Shown in pieces: positions 22,026 through 32,860 of a stretch of DNA of 64,000 bases. The stretch is from Tomocerus qinae (lineage: Eukaryota > Arthropoda > Collembola > Entomobryomorpha > Tomoceridae). The translations under genes and the position numbers were made by a program. Each line of letters opens with the position of its first letter. Position 1 is the first letter of the stretch. The stretch covers positions 744,001 through 808,000 of the forward strand of contig CM034549.1 of assembly GCA_020055645.1 (NCBI GenBank), in the 5' to 3' direction. The notes under the pieces were generated by a model. The model was not told where the DNA came from, did not search any database, and worked only from the letters and a program-made list of their open reading frames with translations.

Positions 22026-22402
22026 CAGTGACCAGCCGACTGGTCGGCTAAAATGGCTGGCTAAATTGGCCGGCCGGTTGGTTGAAATTCTTTGTTAGCC
22101 AGTGGCTAAAATGGCCAAAAATACGGGATCAGTGTTCCATTTTAGCCGGCTAAAAAGCTTTTTGACCAGCCGGCTAGTCGTATTAGCCAGCCGGCTGTAT
22201 GATTAAAATGGCCGGTCACTGAAAATTGGGAATCTCCATTTAAGTTTACCAATTTAATGGCCGGCTATTTTAGCCACTGGTTAACAAAGAATTTCAACCG
22301 GCTGGCCATTTAAGCCAGCCATTTAAGACAATTTAGCCACTGGTTAACAAAGAATTTCAACCAACCGGCCATTTTAGCCAGCCATTTTCCGGCTGGTCAC
22401 CG
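22026..22402. mobile_element. Composite hAT MITE of the GGCTAAAATGG family
   Basis: Outer ends CAGTGACCAGCC and GGCTGGTCACCG are complementary. Inside lies a second terminus, CAGTGTTCCATTTTAGCCGG at 22130, reading to GGTCACTG at 22221. The body is built from repeats of GGCTAAAATGG and CCAGCCGGC. No intact 8-bp duplication is visible. The 8 bases before the inner terminus (TACGGGAT) equal the inverted target duplication of the relative at 42645-42828. Confidence 0.6.
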
Positions 22403-22431
22403 AAAACTAGTATAATAATAATATTATATGA

Positions 22432-22858
22432 AGAGTAACAACGAGTGTGCCGTAAATGCCGCATGCCGTAAATGCCGTAAATAGAATATACGGCATTTGG
22501 TATTTGGCGGCATGCCGTAAATGCCGTAAATTATTTTTTACGTTTATAGCTGTTTTTATACCTAAATTGATGTGTTAAGTGAGTAAAAACACGCTAAAAG
22601 TGATTTTATATATCAATATTGTGTATTAACATCATTATATGCCACTCCTTGTGGCTGAAAAGCTTTGAAAAGTGAAAACTCGTTTTATAACTTATGACAG
22701 TTGTCATTTATTATAAAATGATCAAAATTATATTTTTTGTTCTTCCAGTAGTTGAATATTACTATTAAACTGCCAATGCCGTGTATTATGTATTTTACGG
22801 CATTTACGGCATGCGGCATCTGAAAATAATTTACGGCATGCCGACTTCATACTCTGAC
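22432..22858. mobile_element. Probable MITE of the ATGCCGTAAATG family
   Basis: Repeated GCATGCCGTAAATGCCGTAAA at the left (22450-22540) and its inverse at the right (22795-22850), ending GCCGACTTCATACTCTG. Fragments of the same family occur near 5760-5840 (ending GCCGACTTTATACTCTGG) and 8205-8340. Target duplication is not clear. The rest to 23700 shows nothing identifiable. Confidence 0.5.
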
Positions 22859-23724
22859 AACATCAACTAAAATGCGTGTAATGTGTAACAAGAGGATGGA
22901 GTGGAGGAAGGGAGCCTTGTATCAATATCAATATTATTATCAACATATAACAACTAATGCGTTATAGTGGTCTGGTAAAGGTAACATATACTAAGAAATG
23001 AAGTGGCGGTGGAGGGGTGACGACGCCGGAGCAAAGTTTGTACTTCAGCTCCGGAGCATTTGGAAAGACTCCAAACTCATTGACCCCATGCGCCTATTTG
23101 AGAAATTAACGAACTTCTTGAGGAAGTTCAAATCCTGAATCGGCACTTTTGATTTTTAAATGCGACACCTGGATAAGAAGTCAACAAGTCCATGCATGGA
23201 AAAGCCTTAAGGAAGAAACAATAATGGAAAACCATGATTAAGGTTGAGCTGACTTGCTCCTGTAAAAATTGCAAATGAGGTTAAATCTCGGTTAAAAGCA
23301 CGCCTATGGTATCGAAAGATTATAATTTGAGTGTCTCTGCTGTGCACGTGGCGCGAATAGAAAATAGTAGTAAATAAACTACACATCTGCTCGTTTCTGT
23401 TTTGTCAAAAGTGATCTTCGATTTGAGGTTCGAGAATAATTCCCAAAAATAAAAATGGATTTGAGATTGTGTGACAAGGACGGAACTAAGCATCAAGTTA
23501 CATCACCTCCCTTGAGTTATCGAGTACCGATCGGATCCCAGCTAGCTTAGCTAGCTCAGGACGATCGGGTTCACTTAATCTAAAAAAATTCCTCCTGTTG
23601 CCGGTATTGCTAGATGACAAATTTGCCATATAGCGATGGGCCACCTTGTTTGACACATCACCTCACATACTTAAATCACATTCACATCCCTCTCATCAAT
23701 AAATGTGTTTCGAATATTTTTTCA

Positions 23725-24045
23725 TTTTCGAAAAAAATTCGAATGTTTTCGATTAAGTTCAAAAGTTTTCAAATAAATTCAAATGATTTCGAATAAATTC
23801 AAATGATTTCAAATAAATTCAAATGATTTCGAATAAAGTCAAATGATATCGAATAAATTCAAATGATATCGAATAAATTCAAATGATTTCGAATAAATTC
23901 GAATGTTTTCGAATAAATAAGATTGTTGAATTAGAATTCGAAAGAATTAACTCGAAATGGTTCGAATTTACTCGAAATGGTTCGAATTTACTCGAAATGG
24001 TTTAGAATTTACTCAAAAATATTCGAATATACTCGAAAATACTAC
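23725..24045. repeat. 20-bp array with TTCGAATAAATTCAAATGAT units
   Basis: About nine units of 20 bp (23760-23920), with an inverted, looser continuation (ACTCGAAATGGTTCGAATTT, 23945-24045). The TTCGAA core is shared with a separate 20-bp array at 35936-36320. Confidence 0.85.
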
Positions 24046-24298
24046 TACTAGGTTCGTTGTGCTGATGGGCGAAATATCTGTGACATCCAATTTGATCCGT
24101 ATATTTGATTGGCGACACAACTTCGCTGTTAGATAGTTCGGTTTGATCTGATATGTTTAATTCTGTAGATCTCTTCCGTTTATGTGGCGGAAAGTATTTC
24201 TTCGACCTAACACACCTATACTTTGGCATTACAGAGTATTGATGTTATTCTACTTTGAAAATTCTCTTCCAACCAAATTTCAATCTGCATATGTTCAC

Positions 24299-24690
24299 CT
24301 AAAAGAATGCCAAATATAAAATCACAATGGCGAGTTGACTGCATTGCAAAGCAGAACAGAGAGACAACAATAATCAACAAAAATTTATATAAAGGACCTT
24401 TGGTAATGAAAAAAAAATTAAATAATTATGAATTTACTTGCTGGAGGAATAAGTTGATAAACGAAATCTCTCAGTTGTATTGTTCTGTATACTGTACTCT
24501 ATTTCGAATTAAGTAATAAGAATCAGCTGTATTTTTTGGTACCTAAAAGAATGCCAAATATAAAATCACAATGGCGAGTTGACTGCATTGCATGGCGGAA
24601 CAGAGAGCCAACAGTAATCAACAATAATTAAAATAATGACAACTACTAATAACAAAAGAAAATAAAATAATTATGAATTTACTTGCTGTT
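24299..24690 (+). repeat. Local tandem duplication of about 243 bp
   Basis: CTAAAAGAATGCCAAATATA and the following 80 bases occur at 24299 and again at 24542; AATAATTATGAATTTACTTG occurs near 24420 and 24667. The two copies differ by small indels and substitutions, so the duplication is not brand new. No gene is seen from 24690 to 25230. Confidence 0.75.
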
Positions 24691-25234
24691 AGAAGAAAGT
24701 TATGTTGTGGATGCAGTTGTATACCACCAGAATTTCGACAGGTACAATCAATCAATTTTTGCCGTCTTTGGTTTTGGTAAAATTTGTAAATTTTTAACAT
24801 AAGTTTTTGTAACAACATTTTTGTTGTTGAAGAATCTTGTTGTAACGAATAATACATAATTTCTACGCATCTACGACCATTACATTTATTCTGCCCGCGA
24901 AGTCCATATTTGGGGGCCATATGCAATTTCTGTCACATGTCGTAACGTCGCATCCAGAAGGTTACCTTATTATATATCTATGGATTATGCAAATTTTTTT
25001 ATTTCAATCTACACCACTGTATATTTTATTTTTCAGTTTGACCTTCATTCTCGTGCAAAAAAGGAACATTCATTAAGGGTAACCAGTACACGGCCCATCA
25101 CATGGGATTTTGCTTACGTCACTGTACGAGTGTGCTAACAAAATCATTAGATTGCATAGTTCCACAATCTTTGCTGTATTCTGTAACAGCTTCCTTCCTT
25201 AGATTTGCACTCTGCACTCTGCACCAGTGGATAA

Positions 25235-25435
25235 AATAGGGTGGACAGTTAAAATTGGACAAAACAAATTTCTTCCTGGATAAAAATTAATTTCCTCCGA
25301 GACAAAAGTGGACAAAATTAATTTCGTCCATAGACAAAACCAATTTCTTCCTGGATAAAATTAATTTCGTCCGGGTCAAAAGTGGACAAAATTAATTTCG
25401 TTCATGGACAAAACTAATTTCATCCTGAACAATTA
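25235..25435. repeat. GGACAAAATTAATTTCGTCC short tandem repeats
   Basis: Alternating units of AGTGGACAAAATTAATTTCG and GACAAAACCAATTTCTTCC with a period of roughly 25-60 bp, ending directly at the 8-bp duplication of the next element. Confidence 0.7.
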
Positions 25436-25439
25436 GCAG

Positions 25440-26451
25440 CAGACATGGCACTTGAAACATTTCTCGAAAATAAATAGGCGAAATTTTTGAAGTATTTCAC
25501 TTCCAATTTCATTGAAAAATGAAATAAATACAGTACATGCATTTATTTCAATAAATTTCGCGCGAATTAAATGAATTGCGCATGCGTGTACAACGGTGTA
25601 CACATGCGAATTGTATTTATTTCATTTATTTCAATTATTTCATTTATTTCAATTATTTCATTTATTTCAATTATTTCATTTATTTCAATTATTTCATTTA
25701 TTTCAATTATTTCATTTATTTCAATTATTTCATTTATTTCAATTATTTCATTTATTTCAATTATTTCATTTATTTCAATTATTTCATTTATTTCAATTAT
25801 TTCAATCATTTCAATTATTTCATTTATTTCAATTATTTCATTTATTTCAATTATTTCATTTATTTCAATTATTTCATTTATTTCAATTATTTCAATTACT
25901 TCATTTATTTCAATTATTTCAATTACTTCATTTATTTCAATTATTTCAATCATTTCATTTATTTCAATTATTTCATTTATTTCAATTATTTCATTTATTT
26001 CAATTATTTCATTTATTTCATTTATTTCAATTATTTCATTTATTTCAATTATTTCATTTATTTCGATTATTTCATTTATTTCAATTATTTCATTTATTTC
26101 GATTATTTCATTTATTTCAATTATTTCATTTATTTCAATTATTTCATTTATTTCAATTATTTCATTTATTTCAATTATTTCATTTATTTCAATTATTTCA
26201 TTTATTTCAATTATTTCATTTATTTCAATTATTTCAATTATTTCAATTATTTCATTTATTTCAATTATTTCATTTATTTCAATTATTTCAATTATTTCAA
26301 TTATTTCATTTATTTCAATTATTTCATTTATTTCAATTATTTCATTTATTTCAATTATTTCATTTATTTCAATTATTTCATTTATTTCAATTATTTCATT
26401 TATTTCAATTATTATTATTTTCCTTAAAATAAGAAATTAATGCCATGTCTG
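25440..26451. mobile_element. Non-autonomous hAT-like element carrying an 18-bp minisatellite
   Basis: Ends CAGACATGGCA and TGCCATGTCTG are inverted repeats, and ATTAGCAG flanks both sides (25432-25439 and 26452-26459), an 8-bp target duplication typical of the hAT superfamily. The interior is almost entirely the 18-bp array at 25615-26412. Related left ends without the array occur near 49036 (GCAGACATGGCAATTGAAAT) and, inverted and diverged, near 62890-62932. No transposase is encoded. Confidence 0.85.
25615..26412. repeat. 18-bp minisatellite (TTTATTTCAATTATTTCA)n
   Basis: About 44 units of 18 bp with sporadic 9-bp half-unit changes (AATTATTTCAATTATTTC) and a few CATT/CGATT variants. Because the unit length is a multiple of three and lacks stops in several frames, long reading frames of I/S/F repeats exist in three forward frames and one reverse frame; these are artefacts, not genes. 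Confidence 0.97.
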
Positions 26452-26459
26452 ATTAGCAG

Positions 26460-27117
26460 TTTTCGTCTAAGCTTCATATTCAAATTCCGTAATTTCAAAC
26501 GCTCATAGATAACTCATGCATTTTTGCATTATCTCATGCAACAACTTTTGGTAGGGATTTTTGAAAATTCTGATTGAATACCTAGGAAAAGTAAAAGTAG
26601 CCCTTAGTAATCTATGTCCGTATTATTAAGGGTTACCATTACACGGTTCCTGAAGCCACATTTTGAAAATTTAAGAGCCATGACTCAGAGGTAGATCCGC
26701 ACTTTAAAAATGTATCAAAACTTTCCACTTCCACTAATCTTTACTCGAGAGACGTTTAAATGTATTAGTCGCAACTTATTGCTGAATTTCAAAATGATTA
26801 GGTATATTAACATTTTTTTCGTTTCGAAAGCTAATGTTCACTCATATCGGACTTGCTTATTTTATGAAATATGGATTGTATACGAGCATTGTGCATTGCC
26901 ACAAAAAGCCGCATTTACCATGATATAGATAATAATTATATAGATAGAGAGAGAGAGAGACATACGACATACGTGTAATCAGCTTCATTATAATATAATA
27001 GAGACAACAATGCCATGTTCGATTTCCTGTAGTATTGGGTGGAGGAAGAGTGTAGTGGATTGTGGGGAAGAGATTATATTTTTGGATGAATCGATTGAAT
27101 AGTAAAATTGTGATTAG
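26460..27117. other. End of Ddr intron 2, no identified element
   Basis: A short (GA)n run sits at 26946-26961. No repeat or gene is recognised up to the acceptor at 27111-27117. Confidence 0.6.
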
Positions 27118-27444
27118 GTGGTGTATCCCAGTACGTAATGGAGCAGGGCCACGTGTTTTCGGAGGGCATATCTTTGCGGGACGACGGGTACGACGGTGAA
27201 GGGACAAAGTGGGATCGGAGTGTGGGTATGGACAACGGAGTGGAGTCGGAGCAGAATTTGGTGAACATTTTCCACTCGGGCGGGGAGGAGGAGGCGGCGG
27301 AAGGGAGTCCCAATGACATCAACTTCCAGGAGATGAACCGCACCACCCAGCAGCCAGAGCGCATTTTGTCCAACGGCCTTGGTCAACTCACAGATACCAT
27401 CGAAGGACCTACATCCTTCACAATGGACATCGCCTACGGACTCG
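27118..27444 (+). CDS. Ddr: Discoidin domain receptor, exon C (start of discoidin-like domain, with acidic insert)
   Basis: Exon of 327 bp in phase 1 at both ends (acceptor GATTAG, donor GTAATT). It begins RGVSQYVMEQGHVFSEG and ISLRDDGYDGE, corresponding to the strand-turn-strand start of the second, discoidin-like domain that sits next to the collagen-binding domain in all DDRs, and resumes with LSNGLGQLTDTIEG, the conserved G-L-G-Q-L-x-D motif. Between these, where vertebrate DDRs have only a short loop, are about 55 extra residues rich in E, D, G and N, including SGGEEEAAEGSPNDIN and the sequon NRTT. The insert lies inside the exon, so it is translated if the exon is used. Its function is unknown; a flexible surface loop is likely. 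Confidence 0.88.
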
Positions 27445-27758
27445 GTAATTATTACTTTAATCACAGTTAAGACTAACTCGACATTTTTAACCAAATGGAA
27501 AATTTCAGATATAAGCACAGTGGTAAATTGTGGGGAAGCCAAAAATGTAAATTTTGGAGCAATGTTATCTCCAGAGACATTAAAATTTTATTTTTATTTT
27601 GCACTTCGTATTTTGCTTTTAGGAAAATTTAGGAACTGTGACTGGGAGCAAAGGGCTAAATTATGGAAATGCAACTGACAGCCAAAATTTAATTTTGAAT
27701 TTGAATACTAATTTGCACTTTACATTTTGATTTGCATTTACATGGGCTAACCATCAGT

Positions 27759-30605
27759 CCCACGCTCTATTAGGGATTCAACATGCTCTAATAGGGATTC
27801 AACATGCTCTAATATGGATTCAACATTCTCTAATAGGGATTCAACATGCTGTAATAGGGATTCAACATGCTCTAATATGGATTAAGCATGCTCTAATAGG
27901 GATTCAACATGCTCTAATATGGATTAAGCATGCTCTAATAGGGATTCAACATGCTCTAATAGGGATTCAACATGCTCTAATAGGGATTCAACATGCTCTA
28001 ATATGGATTCAACATGCTCTAATAGGGATTCAACATGCTCTAATAGGGATTCAACATGCTCTAATAAGGATTCAACATGCTCTAATAGGGATTCAACATG
28101 CTCTAATATGGATTCAACATGCTCTAATAGGGATTCAACATGCTCTAATAGGGATTCAACATGCTCTAATAGGGATTCAACATGCTCTAATAGGGATTCA
28201 ACATGCTCTAATAGGGATTCAACATGCTCTAATAGGGATTCAACATGCTCTAATAGGGATTCAACATGCTCTAATAGGGATTCAACATGCTCTAATAAGG
28301 ATTCAACATGCTCTAATAGGGATTCAGCATGCTCTAATAGGGATTCAACATGCTCTAATAGGGATTCAACATGCTCTAATAGGGATTCAACATGCTCTAA
28401 TAGGGATTCAACATGCTCTAATAGGGATTCAACATGCTCTAATACGGATTCAACATGCTCTAATAGGGATTCAGCATGCTCTAATAGGGATTCAACATGC
28501 TCTAATAGGGATTCAACATGCTCTAATAGGGATTCAACATGCTCTAATAGGGATTCAACATGCTCTAATAGGGATTCAACATGCTCTAATAGGGATTCAA
28601 CATGCTCTAATAGGGATTCAGCATGCTCTAATATGGATTCAACATGCTCTAATAGGGATTCAGCATGCTCTAATAGGGATTCAACATGCTCTAATAGGGA
28701 TTCAGCATGCTCTAATAGGGATTCATCATGATCTAATAGGGATTCAGCATGCTCTAATAGGGATTCAACATGCTCTAATAGGGATTCAGCATGCTCTAAT
28801 AGGGATTCAACATGCTCTAATAGGGATTTATCATGATCTAATATGGATTCAACATGCTCTAATATGGATTCAACATGCTCTAATAGGGATTCAACATGCT
28901 CTAATAGGGATTCAACATGCTCTAATAGGGATTCAACATGCTCTAATAGGGATTCAACATGCTCTAATAGGGATTCAACATGCTCTAATAGGGATTCAAC
29001 ATGCTCTAATAGGGATTCAACATGCTCTAATAGGGATTCAACATGCTCTAATAGGGATTCAACATGCTCTAATAGGGATTCAACATGCTCTAATAGGGAT
29101 TCAACATGCTCTAATAGGGATTCAACATGCTCTAATAGGGATTCAACAAGCTCTAATAGGGATTCAGCATGCTCTAATAGGGATTCAACATGCTCTAATA
29201 GGGATTCAACATGCTCTAATAGGGATTCAACATGCTCTAATAGGGATTCAACATGCTCTAATAGGGATTCAACATGCTCTAATAGGGATTCAGCATGCTC
29301 TAATAGGGATTCAACATGCTCTAATAGGGATTCAACATGCTCTAATAGGGATTCAACATGCTCTAATAGGGATTCAACATGCTCTAATAGGGATTCAACA
29401 TGCTCTAATAGGGATTCAACATGCTCTAATAGGGATTCAACATGCTCTAATAGGGATTCAACATGCTCTAATAGGGATTCAACATGCTCTAATAGGGATT
29501 CAGCATGCTCTAATATGGATTCAACATGCTCTAATAGGGATTCAACATGCTCTAATAGGGATTCAGCATGCTCTAATATGGATTCAACATGCTCTAATAG
29601 GGATTCAGCATGCTCTAATAGGGATTCAACATGCTCTAATAGGGATTCATCATGATCTAATAGGGATTCAGCATGCTCTAATAGGGATTCAACATGCTCT
29701 AATAGGGATTCAGCATGCTCTAATAGGGATTCATCATGATCTAATAGGGATTCAGCATGCTCTAATAGGGATTCAACATGCTCTAATAGGGATTCAGCAT
29801 GCTCTAATAGGGATTCAACATGCTCTAATAGGGATTTATCATGATCTAATATGGATTCAACATGCTCTAATAGGGATTCAACATGCTCTAATAGGGATTC
29901 AACATGCTCTAATAGGGATTCAGCATGCTATAATAGGGATTTAACATGCTCTAATAGGGATTCAGCATGCTCTAATAGGGATTCAACATGCTCTAATAGG
30001 GATTCATCATGATCTAATATGGATTCAACATGCTCTAATAGGGATTCAACATGCTCTAATAGGGATTCAGCATGCTCTAATAGGGATTCAACATGCTCTA
30101 ATAGGGATTCAGCATGCTCTTATATGGATTCAACCTGCTCTAATAGGGATTCAACATGCTCTAATAGGGATTCAACATGCTCTAATAGGGATTCAACATG
30201 CTCTAATAGGGATTCAACATGCTCTAATAGGGATTCATCATGATCTAATATGGATTCAACATGCTCTAATAGGGATTCAGCATGCTCTAATAGGGATTCA
30301 GCATGCTCTAATAGGGATTCAACATGTTCTAATATGGATTCAACATGCTCTAATAGGGACTCAACATGCTCTAATATGGATTGAACATGCTCTAATAGGG
30401 ATTCAACATGCTCTAATAGGGATTCATCATGATCTAATATGGATTCAACATGCTCTAATAGGGATTCAACATGCTCTAATAGGGATTCAGCATGCTCTAA
30501 TAGGGATTCAACATGTTCTAATATGGATTCAACATGCTCTAATAGGGACTCAACATGCTCTAATATGGATTGAACATGCTCTAATAGGGATTCAACATGC
30601 TCTAA
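27759..30605. repeat. 2.85-kb array of a 21-bp minisatellite
   Basis: About 135 units of 21 bp, each beginning AACATGCTCTAA and ending TAGGGATTC. Common variants are CAGCATGC, ATATGGATT and TCATGATC. Units with TCATGATC recur at intervals that are multiples of 21, and a block of about 130 bp around 28723-28850 reappears near 29730-29857, 48 units later, which indicates higher-order duplication. Reading frames of DSTCSNR repeats come from the multiple-of-three period and are not called as genes. No flanking inverted repeats or target duplication were found, so unlike the other arrays here it is not visibly inside a transposon. Confidence 0.97.
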
Positions 30606-31140
30606 AAAGGGCTGGACAAAAATACGAACAAACTACTGTAAATTATAATATAGTATAGATAATGCATACCTTCATGTGGTAAATTTAGTAGAGCTCTATG
30701 AAACGTAGAAAAAAAACGTTTTTCCCATTAAGGCCAAAAATTGGAAAAATTAAATTCGTCATTAGCCGATTTTTCCTAGCTGCATTTACTTCGTAGTCTT
30801 AGAAGTGACACATATTTGTATTTTTAGTTTCCTTAGCCAATAAATCTTCACATAACTGTAGTCTTAGAAGGTACGTTTTAGCTTGCCTTAGGAAGCGAGC
30901 TTAACACTCTAAGTAATTTCTATGTTTTAACAGATAAATATTCATGACGGAGGAGGAGTCCTTAGATAGGACATTAGTGACTACATACTACATTATACCC
31001 ACTACGTGTCGAAAGTTGAGAGAACGTCTAAGCGAGTTGCCTCGCTTGTTTATTATTATTATTTGGATCACGAGACATTTGTTGTTGTATACGTTATGCA
31101 CTGGAATTTCCTCCTCCCGTCTCCAAACACTGCTCCATAT

Positions 31141-31475
31141 GAATATTATAGGAGTAACAGAAGCTTGCCTGAGTAAAGGGGACCGTGTGCACTATTTGGT
31201 AGAATAATAGTAGAGGAGTAGAATTATTTTGACTATTAAAATGAACAGTAATTCAAATTAGATCAATATTATTGATACTTATCCGAAAGAAAATATCTCA
31301 ATATTGATTATTAAAATCAAGAGAAAGTCAAAATAGAATAACCTTGACTATCAAAGTCAACAGAAAAACAAAACATGTTATTAATGTTGACTACCAAAAT
31401 CAACAGAAGATCAATGTTGACTTGAATAACAATTTGATTAAACTGAAAATCAAATTGGATTAATACTGGCTATCA
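31141..31475 (+). mobile_element. Helentron-like fragment (5' end, diverged)
   Basis: GTAACAGAAGCTTGCCTGAG at 31153 matches the 5' end of the 10.3 and 19.0 kb elements, followed by diverged 40-bp-type units (AAAATCAACAGAAGATCAA). It is interrupted by a second 5' end at 31481, repeating the nested arrangement seen at 18.9-20.3 kb. Confidence 0.6.
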
Positions 31476-31480
31476 AAAAA

Positions 31481-31700
31481 AACCTACGGCAAACCGTAGA
31501 AGCTCGCCTGAGTGAAGGGGACCTGTACACATTTTTTGGTGGAATATTAATAGCAATAGATTTATTTTGATTAATAAAATGTAATTCAAATTAGATCAAT
31601 ATTTATATTATTGAAACAGAAAATCAAAGTAGATTAATGTTGACAATAAACATTAACAGAAAATCAAAGCAGATCAATATTAAGTGTCAAAAGCAATGCT
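31481..31700 (+). mobile_element. Second Helentron-like 5' fragment
   Basis: AACCTACGGCAAACCGTAGA and AGCTCGCCTGAGTGAAGG mark the 5' end; only a few 40-bp-type units follow and the 3' terminus with GGCGAGCT is missing. Truncated. Confidence 0.6.
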
Positions 31701-31737
31701 CCCACCAAAATGAATTATTTAAATTATTTTGGTGGGA
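31700..31737. repeat. Perfect 12-bp-arm palindrome
   Basis: TCCCACCAAAAT (31700-31711) and ATTTTGGTGGGA (31726-31737) around an AT-rich loop, at the edge of the truncated Helentron-like fragment. Confidence 0.8.
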
Positions 31738-31964
31738 ACAATGTCTCGAATGTAGTTTGTAATATGGAAAGACTGCTATTTGTTTACAAAAAATCTAACC
31801 CCATTATATTATCAAAGCTAGCAATTACAACATATCTATGAAATAATATTTATCAATTAAAAATTATTTAAGAGTCCCGGTTACCAAGTCACGTGACTTG
31901 ACCTTGACTATCAAATTAGCCCTAAACTGTTTTTGGAAACTTGTAACTCTAAGTACGTTTAATT

Positions 31965-32860
31965 CAATATAATTAATTAATTTAATTTAATATAATTTAA
32001 TAACTTAATTCAGTATCATTTAATAATTTAATATAATTCCATATAATTTAATTCAATATAATTTAATAATTTAATTCAATATAATTTAATAATTTAATTC
32101 AATATAATTTAATAATATAATTTAATATAAATTAATAATTTAATTTAATATAATTTAATAATTTAATTTAATAATTTATTTTAATAATTTAATTTAATAA
32201 TTTAATTTAATTTAATAATTTAATTTAATTTAATAATTTAATTTAATTTAATAATTTAATTTAATATAATTTAATAATTTAATTTAATATAATTTAATAA
32301 TTTAATTTAATATAATTTAATAATTTAATTTAATATAATTTAATAATTTAATATAATTTAATAATTTAATTTAATTCAGTAGTTTAATATAATTTAATTT
32401 AATTCAGTATAATTTAATAATTTAATTTAAAATTCAGTATAATTTAATAATTTAATTTAAAATTCAGTATAATTTAATTATTTAATTTAATTAAGTATAA
32501 TTTAATTATTTAATTTAAAATTCAGTATAATTTAATTATTTAATTTAATTCAGTATAATTTAATTATTTAATTTAAAATTTGGTATAATTTAATTATTTA
32601 ATTTATAATTTAGTATGATTTAATTACTTAATTTAAAATTCAGAATTATTTTAAATAAATTCAGAAAAATAATTTAATAGCTTTATTAAATTCAGAAAAG
32701 TAATTTAATAATTTAATTAAATTCAGTATAATAATTTAATAATTTAATTAAATTCAGTATAATAATTTAATAATTTAATTAAATTCAGTGTAATAATTTA
32801 AGTATTTTATAATACTTACAAGTATTTTAAGTATAGGGACCAATTTAAGTATTATACTTG
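31965..32860. repeat. AT-only array of TTTAATATAATTTAATAA type
   Basis: Nearly 900 bp made of TTTAAT/AATTTA permutations with a drifting unit length; later units carry AATTCAGTATAATTTAAT (32385-32800). Likely a decayed microsatellite-like array with strong strand-separation potential. Confidence 0.9.

Larger units (their letters stand above)
4015..27117 (+). other. Ddr intron 2 (23.1 kb), filled with transposons
   Basis: The intron runs from GTAAGT (4015) to the acceptor GATTAG before 27118. Contents are annotated separately: a LINE remnant near 6.5 kb, Helentron-like elements with a BEL insertion (10.3-20.3 kb), hAT MITEs (22 kb), arrays (23.7-24.0 kb and 25.2-26.4 kb). Stretches 4015-6440 and 6790-10290 hold nothing I can name, apart from degenerate GGGAAA-type motifs near 9045-9205 and GCCGTAAAT-type motifs near 5760-5830 and 8205-8340 that recur elsewhere in the window. 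Confidence 0.8.

Noticed and set aside
25567..26440. Long open frames on both strands made of repeated I, S, F, N and E residues
   Set aside because: They arise because the 18-bp unit is a multiple of three and free of stops in several frames; four different frames are open over the same bases.
28003..30243. Frames of 74-270 codons encoding DSTCSNR heptads
   Set aside because: Produced by the 21-bp satellite. No splice sites, no start context, and the frame is broken wherever a TCATGATC variant occurs.
27759..30605. CRISPR-like array
   Set aside because: The repeats are directly adjacent with no unique spacers, and the context is a eukaryotic intron.
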